From Cryobacterium lactosi (lineage in GTDB: Bacteria; Actinomycetota; Actinomycetes; Actinomycetales; Microbacteriaceae), in the NCBI RefSeq assembly GCF_004403945.1, contig NZ_SOHM01000035.1:1-64000 (forward strand): a stretch of 64,000 nucleotides of DNA, in the 5' to 3' direction. Made by a program: the position numbers and the translations under genes. The notes under the pieces were generated by a model, which was given only the letters and a program-made list of their open reading frames with translations, had not been told where the DNA came from and searched no databases. The stretch's first letter is position 1; every line of letters starts with the position of its first letter. Of this stretch, positions 1 to 6,554 are shown in pieces.

Positions 1-4
1 ACAC

Positions 5-63
5 GAAGACCTCCGGGTTGAGGAATGGGACCTAGACAGCTCCACCCTCCACCGGAGGTCTTC
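5..63. repeat. Perfect 12-bp inverted repeat with 35-bp spacer
   Basis: GAAGACCTCCGG at 5-16 is repeated in inverse as CCGGAGGTCTTC at 52-63. It lies downstream of the exonuclease III stop codon. The long spacer and absence of a T tract argue against a simple intrinsic terminator. It may be the edge of a mobile element or repeat unit continuing to the left of the window, which cannot be judged here. Confidence 0.5.
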
Positions 64-110
64 ATCATTTCAAGGGATCACACATCAACCAACGTCCCTG
101 GGCAGTACAG

Positions 111-947
111 CTAGAAGATCATCGGGCGGTCGTCGTCCTCGTCATCGGACTGGACGTCCACGAGAACGGGCACGTGGTCGCTCGGGGCGTCTCCCTTGCG
201 CTCGTCGCGATGGATGCTCGCATCCGTCACCAGCTCGCCGAATGCGGGGGAGCCGAGGATGAAGTCGATGCGCAAGCCCTCGTTGCGCGGGAACTTGAGC
301 GCCTTGTAGTCCCAGTAGGTGAAGCCCTCCGGCACGATCGGGCGCACCACGTCGGTGAAGCCCGCCGCCTCGAACGCCTCGAAAGCGCTGCGCTCTGCCG
401 GCGAGATGTGGGTGGAGACGCCCGGCACCAGGCTGGGGTCGCCCACATCGGAGTCCAGCGGGGCCACGTTCCAGTCGCCCATCAGCGCCATTGCCAGCTT
501 CGGGTTCCTGGCCAGCTCGTCGACGGCGTGGGTCTTCAGCCGGGCCAGCCAGTCCAGCTTGTAGACGTAGTGCGGGTCGTCGAGTGAACGTCCGTTGGGC
601 ACATAGAGGCTCCACAGCCGCATGTCGTTCACCGTGACGCCGAGCGCGCGGGCCTCCAGCGGCAGGCCGGGGCCCTCTTCGCCCTTGAGGAAACCGGGCA
701 TCTCGGGGAACGCGGTCGCCACATCCGTCATCTCGTGGCGGCTGGCGAACGCGACGCCGTTCCACTGGCTGAGGCCGTGGACGGCCAACTCGTAGCCGGC
801 GTCCTCGAACGCCTGCGCCGGGAACTGCTCGGGCTTGCACTTGATCTCCTGCATGGCGAGCACGTCGATGTCCTCCCGCACCATCCAGTCGACCACCCGG
901 TCGACGCGGGCACGGATGGAGTTGACGTTCCAGGTGGCAATGCGCAT
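111..947 (-). CDS. xth: Exodeoxyribonuclease III (AP endonuclease, Xth family)
   Basis: A 278-residue protein of the exonuclease/endonuclease/phosphatase superfamily, the usual length for Xth. It cleaves 5' of abasic sites and degrades 3' ends in base-excision repair in the cytoplasm. The family start MRIATWNVNSIRAR is at the chosen ATG; an in-frame extension upstream is not family-like. Visible catalytic blocks are ATWNVNS (Asn), MQEIK (metal-binding Glu), MGDWNVAP (Asp/Asn pair), RIDFILGS and the terminal SDHVPVLVD (Asp-His). The short acidic tail DDEDDDRPMIF is unremarkable. It is divergent from the F420 operon across a 69-bp gap; no functional link is evident. Confidence 0.95.
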   Translation of the reverse strand: MRIATWNVNSIRARVDRVVDWMVREDIDVLAMQEIKCKPEQFPAQAFEDAGYELAVHGLSQWNGVAFASRHEMTDVATAFPEMPGFLKGEEGPGLPLEARALGVTVNDMRLWSLYVPNGRSLDDPHYVYKLDWLARLKTHAVDELARNPKLAMALMGDWNVAPLDSDVGDPSLVPGVSTHISPAERSAFEAFEAAGFTDVVRPIVPEGFTYWDYKALKFPRNEGLRIDFILGSPAFGELVTDASIHRDERKGDAPSDHVPVLVDVQSDDEDDDRPMIF

Positions 948-1016
948 GCCCCCCAGCCTATTTGGCGCGGGCGCGCGAGAAACCTCGCCGACACACGTGA
1001 GTGGCAGGATGGTTGC

Positions 1017-2018
1017 ATGTCGGAATTGCAGATCGGTTACGCGGCCATGTTGGAGCAGTTCGCCCCCGCCGAGGCGGTGGCCCTGTCGGCGTATGCGGAG
1101 GAGCACGGCTTCTCCGGCGTCATGGCGGCGGACCACTTCCAACCATGGGTGCCCGCCCAGGGAGAATCCTCGTTCGTGTGGAGCGTGCTCGCCGCGATCG
1201 GTGAGCGCACCAAGGGCGACATGGGCCCGGGCGTCACCGCGCCCACCTTCCGCTGGCACCCCGCAATGGTGGCGCAGGCCTCCGCCACGCTCGCGTCGAT
1301 GTACCCGGGCCGGCACTGGCTGGGCCTCGGCTCAGGCGAGGCGCTGAACGAGCACATCGTCGGCGGCTACTGGCCCGAGGCGCCCGAGCGGATCAACCGC
1401 ATGTTCGAGGCCATCGAGATCATCTCGAAGCTGTTCACAGCCTCCATCGCCGGCAAGGACGTCAAGCACTCCGGCCAGTTCTTCAAGCTCGAATCCACCC
1501 GGCTGTGGACCATGCCGGAGGTCGCGCCCGAGATCCTCGTCGCCACCGCCGGCCCGGTCACCGCCAAGCGCGCCGGCCGGCACGCCGACGGTCTCATCAC
1601 CGTGGGCGCCCCGCTCGAGAAGATCTCCATGCTGTTCGGCAAGTTCGACGACGGCGCCCGCGAGGCCGGCAAGGACCCGTCGACCATGCCCAAGGTGCTG
1701 CAGCTGCACATGAGCTGGGCCGAGACCGACGAAGAGGCCATGCGGAACGCTTTGCACGAGTGGCCCAACGGCGGCATGAAGTTCCCCAAGGGCGACATCC
1801 GCTCGCCGTTCGAGTTCGAGCAGATGGCCAAGCTCGTGCGCCCCGAAGACTTCGAGGGCCGGATGATCATCTCCGCCGACCCCGACGACCACCGCGCCTA
1901 CATCCAGAAGTTCGTCGACCTGGGCTTCGACAAGATCTACCTGCACAACGTGGGCCGCAACCAGCGCCAGTGGATCGACGTGTTCGGCCGCGACGTGCTG
2001 CCGAAGCTCGCCCGGTAG
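1017..2018 (+). CDS. LLM-class F420-dependent oxidoreductase, glucose-6-phosphate dehydrogenase-like (Fgd family)
   Basis: A 333-residue TIM-barrel luciferase-like (LLM) protein. The N terminus [17 protein letters not shown], the DHFQPW segment near residue 40 and the GSGEALNEH stretch near residue 110 match the Fgd-like F420 subfamily. Such enzymes reduce F420 with hydride from a substrate, glucose-6-phosphate in mycobacterial Fgd, supplying F420H2. The true substrate is not determined by sequence. The ATG is preceded by AGGATGG. It ends 2 bp before cofE, so it heads an Fgd-like/cofE/cofC operon, which strongly supports F420 rather than FMN as its cofactor. The longer open frame upstream runs antisense through xth and is not coding. 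Confidence 0.85.
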   Translation: MSELQIGYAAMLEQFAPAEAVALSAYAEEHGFSGVMAADHFQPWVPAQGESSFVWSVLAAIGERTKGDMGPGVTAPTFRWHPAMVAQASATLASMYPGRHWLGLGSGEALNEHIVGGYWPEAPERINRMFEAIEIISKLFTASIAGKDVKHSGQFFKLESTRLWTMPEVAPEILVATAGPVTAKRAGRHADGLITVGAPLEKISMLFGKFDDGAREAGKDPSTMPKVLQLHMSWAETDEEAMRNALHEWPNGGMKFPKGDIRSPFEFEQMAKLVRPEDFEGRMIISADPDDHRAYIQKFVDLGFDKIYLHNVGRNQRQWIDVFGRDVLPKLAR

Positions 2019-2020
2019 CG

Positions 2021-3037
2021 ATGCCGTTCACGGCGGACGGAGCACGCCCCCGGCTGGAGGTGTTCGTGCTGCCCGGGATCGGCGAGATCCGGGCTGGCGA
2101 CGACCTCGCGGCGATCATCCTGGCTGTGGCCGGGCCGGCGGCGTCCCGCCTGGCCGACGGCGACATTCTCGCCGTGACCAGCAAGATCGTGTCCAAGGCC
2201 GAGGGCAGGCAGGTGGCCGCGACCGACCGGGAGCAGGCGATCACCGACGAAACCGTGCGGGTCGTGGCGACCCGCGCTCATCCGGGCGGGGTCACCCGCA
2301 TCGTGGAGAACCGGCAGGGCCTGGTGATGGCCGCCGCCGGTGTCGACGCCAGCAATGTGGCCGAGGGCACCGTGCTGCTGCTGCCGGCCGACCCGGATGC
2401 GTCGGCCCGCGCCCTCTGCGCCGCCCTGCGAGCCGCCACCGGGCTGGAGCTCGGCGTGCTGATCACCGACACCGTGGGCCGCCCGTGGCGCGACGGCCAG
2501 ACCGACATCGCCATCGGCGCCGCGGGCGTGGCCGTGCTCGACGACCTTCGCGGCACGACGGATGCGCACGGCCGCCGCCTCGACGTCACCGTCGCCGCGG
2601 TCGCGGACGAGATCGCCGGCGCAGCGGACCTCATCAAGGGCAAGACCAGCGGCAACCCGGTGGCGGTGATTCGCGGTCTGGGCCACTTGGTCGCCGCGGT
2701 CGACGCCGGGGACCGGGGTGCGCGCCGGTTGTTGCGCGACAGTGCGAACGACATGTTCCGGATCGGCAGCGCGGAGGCCTACGCGGAGGGGTATGCGGCG
2801 GGGGTGGCTGCTGCCGGAGGTGGGGCATCCGCAGTCGCATCGGCATCCGGCGCGACGCGCGAGCCAACGACAGCTGAAGATGCCGCCGAGTTGCGGGAAC
2901 GTGCCCCGTCAACGCTCCCCAAGGGGCAGGATGCGGTAACTCGCGAGACGCCCGCGGGTGACTTGCCAGGTGGAGCCCGTTCCGCCGGCGCGAACGGGCC
3001 CGAAGTGGCAACTCACTCCGGATCTGCATCCCTGTGA
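2021..3037 (+). CDS. cofE: Coenzyme F420-0:L-glutamate ligase (CofE type) with disordered C-terminal tail
   Basis: A 338-residue protein whose first ~250 residues are Cof[48 protein letters not shown] and [17 protein letters not shown] are diagnostic. The enzyme adds gamma-linked L-glutamates to F420-0 using GTP. Mycobacterial FbiB carries an extra ~200-residue FMN/nitroreductase-like domain that reduces dehydro-F420-0; this protein has none. Instead, residues ~255-338 are an Ala/Gly/Pro-rich, probably unstructured tail. Part of that tail is encoded by a palindromic repeat shared with the F420 transporter ATPase gene. Its TGA overlaps the GTG of cofC (GTGA), indicating translational coupling. 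Confidence 0.93.
   Translation: MPFTADGARPRLEVFVLPGIGEIRAGDDLAAIILAVAGPAASRLADGDILAVTSKIVSKAEGRQVAATDREQAITDETVRVVATRAHPGGVTRIVENRQGLVMAAAGVDASNVAEGTVLLLPADPDASARALCAALRAATGLELGVLITDTVGRPWRDGQTDIAIGAAGVAVLDDLRGTTDAHGRRLDVTVAAVADEIAGAADLIKGKTSGNPVAVIRGLGHLVAAVDAGDRGARRLLRDSANDMFRIGSAEAYAEGYAAGVAAAGGGASAVASASGATREPTTAEDAAELRERAPSTLPKGQDAVTRETPAGDLPGGARSAGANGPEVATHSGSASL
2958..3016. repeat. F420-gene palindromic repeat, copy A (inside the 3' end of cofE)
   Basis: Two 26-bp arms (2958-2983 and 2991-3016) are complementary at 20 of 26 positions. The right arm contains GGGCCCGAAGTGGCAACTCA. The same core (ACTTCGGGCC on one arm, AGTTGGGGCC-like on the other) recurs three times in the transporter ATPase gene at 22992-24030. 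The element is translated as part of the disordered CofE tail. Confidence 0.75.
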
Positions 3038-3750
3038 GCTGGGTGTGCGTGGTGCCCGTCAAGGGCAGCGCGAGCGCCAAGAGCCGTCTGGGCGACCTGC
3101 CCGAGCCGTTCCCGGCGCGCGGTGCGCTCGCCGAGGCTTTCGCCCTCGACACCGTGGCGGCCCTGCTCGCGGCCGAGACGGTGCAACGGGTGCTCGTGGT
3201 GACTGCCGACCCCGCCGCTGCCGGGCCGCTGGCCGCCCTGGGCGCTCAGATCGTGCCCGAGTTGCCGCAAACATCCCTCTCGGATGCCGGGAATGGACGC
3301 TTTGCGGCACCTCGTGACCCGCTCAACGCCGCCATCGCCGAGGGCGTGCGGGTGGCTCAGGAGTTGTATCCGCAGAGCAACATCGCCGTGCTCACCGGGG
3401 ATCTGCCTGCCCTCACTATGGCGGACGTCGAGACGACCCTCGCCGCCGCATCCGCCCACGACCTGGCGATGGTTGCCGACGAAGAGGGGACCGGCACCAC
3501 AACCCTGCTCGCCCGCGCGGGCCTGCCCGTGGTGCCGAGGTTCGGTCCGGGCTCCCGCGCTGCGCACGAAGCGGCCGGCCACGTGCCGCTCGCCTTGCCC
3601 GCAACGGCGTCGATCCGCCGCGACGTCGACACCGTCGCCAACCTCGCCGAGGTGCTGCGCCGAGGGGTCGGAGCGCACACCAGCGCCCTGATCGCCCGAT
3701 CGCAGCCGATGCCGACGGACGCCCCGGACCGGCCCGGACCGACCGGGTGA
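3034..3750 (+). CDS. cofC: 2-phospho-L-lactate / phosphoenolpyruvate guanylyltransferase (CofC/FbiD)
   Basis: A 238-residue nucleotidyltransferase. The N-terminal [15 protein letters not shown] is the CofC nucleotide-binding loop; VLTGDLPAL (near residue 130) is the metal-binding Asp motif; [14 protein letters not shown] and the [13 protein letters not shown] segment complete the family signature. The enzyme guanylylates a three-carbon phosphoacid (2-phospho-L-lactate in archaea, PEP in mycobacteria), making the donor used by CofD. Which acid is used here cannot be told from sequence. The GTG start overlaps the cofE stop by 4 bp. The last ~20 residues are Pro-rich and poorly conserved. cofD is not adjacent; it lies 18 kb away. 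Confidence 0.92.
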   Translation: MSWVCVVPVKGSASAKSRLGDLPEPFPARGALAEAFALDTVAALLAAETVQRVLVVTADPAAAGPLAALGAQIVPELPQTSLSDAGNGRFAAPRDPLNAAIAEGVRVAQELYPQSNIAVLTGDLPALTMADVETTLAAASAHDLAMVADEEGTGTTTLLARAGLPVVPRFGPGSRAAHEAAGHVPLALPATASIRRDVDTVANLAEVLRRGVGAHTSALIARSQPMPTDAPDRPGPTG

Positions 3751-4001
3751 CCTGCCGCCGGGGTTGCCGCCATCATCCTGATCGCCGTCGGCCTCGTTGC
3801 CGTCGAACCTCCCCATCCGCGCGGTCTGCCAACATTCGGCAACATTCGTCTCGGCCTGCTCTCGAGGGGTATCGGGGGTCCTTCACAGCACCCGAGCGCT
3901 TCTGGTTGATTGACATTGACGGAGGAGGCTGTGAGGCTCGACATGAATTACGGCTGATCCAGATTTCCGAATTGGTCAGCAAATCTACGGGGGAAATGCA
4001 T

Positions 4002-4601
4002 ATGAAGCTCGCAACCAAAGTAGTGACAATAGTTGTCGCGATCGTGCTCATGGGCCAGGGCGTACAGGCCGCGTCGGCGTCAGAGAGGGACGTGAGTGAC
4101 GTCAGTGCCGAGAGCACTCTCGCGGCACAGCCACCCGGCGTAGTCGGACTGATCTCGTCGGATAGCCGGGAGAGGAGCTACGAGCCAGAAGCCGGATTCG
4201 TCGCTGGTGGGCTTGCGTTCGATGTGGCGGAGGGGGACCAGTTCGTCGCAGACAGCACGGGCCAATCGGCGACGCTCACCAATGCTGAAGGCGAGATCGT
4301 TCTGTCGTTTGGTGTGCCCGAGCTCACGAGCGAAGACGGCCTCGAGTCGCTTCCGGCCAAGTTCAGCGTGATTGACAACGTCTTGCAGGTTCTTCCGCTT
4401 GAGGTGGATGCCGGCCGGATGACATTGAACCAGAACAATAGCTGCTTCGAGAGTTGGCTTGCCAGCTTCGTTGTTGGTACGTCTGGATCCCTGCTGGTGT
4501 GCCTGCCGCTCGGTCTGGCCAATGTTGTCGCTGGCATCGCTTGTACGGTGGTTCTGAACGCCGGGGCGTCAGCATTGGACTACAGCAAGTCGTGTGGCTA
4601 A
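4002..4601 (+). CDS. Secreted small protein with Cys-containing hydrophobic C terminus; possible bacteriocin precursor
   Basis: A 199-residue protein; I do not recognise a named family. Residues 1-25 form a Sec signal peptide (MKLATKVVTIVVAIVLMGQG) with likely cleavage after VQA. A polar acidic middle (~residues 30-145) is followed by a ~55-residue C terminus with four Cys and two Gly/Ala-rich hydrophobic stretches, ending DYSKSCG. The plan of leader, propeptide and compact Cys-containing hydrophobic domain resembles halocin C8-type or circular/class II bacteriocin precursors; this is inference only. GGGGGA lies 7 bp before the chosen ATG; another in-frame ATG is two codons earlier. The gene is visibly more A/T-rich than its neighbours and is followed after 21 bp by a two-helix membrane protein gene. 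Confidence 0.6.
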   Translation: MKLATKVVTIVVAIVLMGQGVQAASASERDVSDVSAESTLAAQPPGVVGLISSDSRERSYEPEAGFVAGGLAFDVAEGDQFVADSTGQSATLTNAEGEIVLSFGVPELTSEDGLESLPAKFSVIDNVLQVLPLEVDAGRMTLNQNNSCFESWLASFVVGTSGSLLVCLPLGLANVVAGIACTVVLNAGASALDYSKSCG

Positions 4602-4622
4602 CGGAAGGGAACGGGTTTCACC

Positions 4623-4874
4623 ATGATCAAGAACCGCAAGACGCCACTCGAACGTCTCAACGATCCAAACGTGGTCTTGAGGTTGTTCGCCGCGATCCAA
4701 GTCGCGTGCTTGGTCGGAGTTCTGCTCGGGAATTGGATCAAGTCGGCCGCATCGAACACGCCGTACCTGGAGGGACTTGCGCCATACCTGCTGTTCAGCT
4801 GGGTGCCGACGGCCATCGTCATCGGCATTGTCGGGATCATCCTCTTCAAGCGCGCAGAACGGAAAAGTCGCTAA
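4623..4874 (+). CDS. Small two-helix membrane protein; immunity-like candidate
   Basis: An 83-residue basic protein with two predicted membrane helices (about residues 17-39 and 51-75), a short charged N terminus and the C-terminal tail KRAERKSR. No family is recognised. It lies 21 bp downstream of the secreted Cys-containing protein in the same orientation, so the two are probably co-transcribed. Small multi-helix membrane proteins next to secreted peptide genes are often immunity proteins; that role is inference. Its stop overlaps the stop of the convergent protease gene by 4 bp. Confidence 0.6.
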   Translation: MIKNRKTPLERLNDPNVVLRLFAAIQVACLVGVLLGNWIKSAASNTPYLEGLAPYLLFSWVPTAIVIGIVGIILFKRAERKSR

Positions 4875-5518
4875 GGAGCTGAGCCGATGACCGCCTCGGG
4901 CAGGCCCAGGCTGTAGAGCGGGTTCATCCGCGACTGTTCAACAGAATTGCACGGAAGATTCTCATCGAAGCCGGGGGCGTAAGACACGTCCCCGCCTTCG
5001 ACGCCGACGAGAGTCCCGTTCCACGTGATCGCGGACCCGGAGTCACCTGGAACGGAACAGATATCGATCATCATGACCACAGTGCCATCGACCTCGCCGG
5101 GGCCCACCACCGGACCGCAGTCGTTTTTCACGAGGGTTCCGACCTTGCAGGCCTCCACACCTGACGCAGGAAATGCCGCGACGGGGTAGCTGGGGAGCCG
5201 AATGGACTCGAGGGGCTGCAGCAGCGCAAGATCGTAAGCGTCAAAGCGCTCGATAACAGGCAGCCGAGCGGAGAGACTAGGTGCATCGACGTAGGCGTTG
5301 TCGCCGACACAGTGCAGCGCGGTGACAAGCGCCCGAGCGCCGTTGTACTCGATCTCAGCTGAGACTGTGCACGAGCCGAGGCCGGAGCTTTCGATGGACA
5401 ACGACTCGAGGTCGTCGACAGTAGCGTCTGACTCGGGTGAACAGCCGGAGGTCAGGAGTACGGAGGCCAGGAGTACGGAGCCCAGGGCGATACCCCACGC
5501 CGATTGGCCAACTGTCAT
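4871..5518 (-). CDS. Secreted trypsin-like serine protease, probable lipoprotein
   Basis: A 215-residue S1-family protease. The catalytic triad is readable: His69 in VTALHCVGD, Asp96 in DAYDLALLQP, Ser160 in CSVPGDSGSAI. Cys residues near 50/70, 124/134 and 154/190 could form disulfides typical of exported trypsins. The N terminus has a hydrophobic signal ending LLTSGC, a near-lipobox with Cys26 as the possible lipidated residue. The ATG at 5518 is preferred (GAGGGG nine bases upstream); an alternative ATG at 5539 adds seven residues. It converges on the small secreted protein pair, sharing their lower GC, and could process the secreted precursor, although nothing in the sequence proves that. 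Confidence 0.8.
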   Translation of the reverse strand: MTVGQSAWGIALGSVLLASVLLTSGCSPESDATVDDLESLSIESSGLGSCTVSAEIEYNGARALVTALHCVGDNAYVDAPSLSARLPVIERFDAYDLALLQPLESIRLPSYPVAAFPASGVEACKVGTLVKNDCGPVVGPGEVDGTVVMMIDICSVPGDSGSAITWNGTLVGVEGGDVSYAPGFDENLPCNSVEQSRMNPLYSLGLPEAVIGSAP

Positions 5519-5656
5519 CGGTGGATTCCCCTCGCCCATCGGCCCCTGGCTTCGCCGACGGTGCCGATGAGCTGAACCGGCGGGAAACGCACCTGCAGCC
5601 TAGCGCGGGAGCTCAGGCATCGCCCAAGGGCATACAGATGTGAGCCGCCCGTGAGG

Positions 5657-6379
5657 TCAGCGTTCGCTTGTCGGCCGTACCGTTGCGGCCAGCGCGGCGA
5701 GCACGTCCGCCGGAGTGGCCGCCATTTCGATGGAGGCGCGGAACGAGGGCTTCATCAAGCTGCGGGACAACTGGGCCAGCACCCTCAGGTGTTCGGAGCC
5801 CGCACCCGATTCGGGCACGGCGATCATGAAGATCAGGTGGGCCGGCGCCTCGTCGAGCGAGTTCCAGTCCACGCCGTTGCGGCTTCGGGCGAACGCGAGC
5901 ACCGGGCAGGTGGCGGCGTCGGTGGTCGCGTGCGGGATGGCGATGCCGTCGCCGATGCCGGTGGTGCTGATGAGCTCGCGCTCGAGCGCGGCGCGCACCA
6001 CCGCGTCCTCATCGAGTACCCGTCCGGTCGCGGCCATGAGACGGGCGAGGCGGCGGATGACGGCGTCTCGATCGGCGTCGTCGACATCGAGCACGATGGT
6101 GCGGCCGTCGATGTAGTCGAGCACGGTCTTGGGCTGCGCCTCTCCAGCAGCCGCGTCGTCCGTGGCCGCACCACCCGCAGCACCGGAAGCGGCGTCCGCA
6201 AGCGCCCCGGCCTTCGCCGTGACGGTCCCGCGGGCCTCGGCGGTCGTCGCGGCGACAGCGGCGGCATCCGCCGACCGGCTCTTTCGTGCCCAACGCACGA
6301 TGAGCACCACCACCACGAGCACCACGGCGAGCACGACGATGACAATCGCGGTGGAGGCGTCAGCCGGGATCGCGGGCAT
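5657..6379 (-). CDS. Membrane-anchored PTS EIIA type-2 (fructose/nitrogen-type) domain protein
   Basis: A 240-residue protein: a short N terminus, one membrane helix at residues 10-30 (AIVIVVLAVVLVVVVLIV), an Ala-rich linker to ~83, then a PTS EIIA-2 domain to ~235. The phospho-acceptor His150 sits in GIGDGIAIPHATT; the second conserved His is in EHLRVLAQLSR. Soluble EIIA-2 domains accept phosphate from HPr and pass it to EIIB, or act as sensors (EIIANtr). No EIIB, EIIC, HPr or EI gene is nearby, so a regulatory role at the membrane is likelier than transport. A single-pass anchor on an otherwise lone EIIA is unusual. Confidence 0.8.
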   Translation of the reverse strand: MPAIPADASTAIVIVVLAVVLVVVVLIVRWARKSRSADAAAVAATTAEARGTVTAKAGALADAASGAAGGAATDDAAAGEAQPKTVLDYIDGRTIVLDVDDADRDAVIRRLARLMAATGRVLDEDAVVRAALERELISTTGIGDGIAIPHATTDAATCPVLAFARSRNGVDWNSLDEAPAHLIFMIAVPESGAGSEHLRVLAQLSRSLMKPSFRASIEMAATPADVLAALAATVRPTSER

Positions 6380-6480
6380 GGTGCGGTGTCCTTCCAGACG
6401 TGGCCGGGCGGCGGGTGGCCCGAGGGCCGTGGCGCTCCTGCCATCCGGGCGACGGATGCGGCAGCCTGCCCAGCGTACAG

Positions 6481-6527
6481 TCTGCCCCGGGCCGGGCCGA
6501 GTGACTTTCGACCCTGCCCGGGGCAGA
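6481..6527. terminator. Inverted repeat downstream of the sulfatase gene, terminator-like
   Basis: TCTGCCCCGGG at 6481-6491 pairs perfectly with CCCGGGGCAGA at 6517-6527 across a 25-bp spacer. It lies just after the sulfatase stop codon (minus strand) and upstream of the EIIA-like gene. No T run follows, so it would be a Rho-independent terminator only in the loose sense used for high-GC actinobacteria. Confidence 0.45.
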
Positions 6528-6554
6528 GCGCCCGCGCGGGAACCCGCGGCCGGG

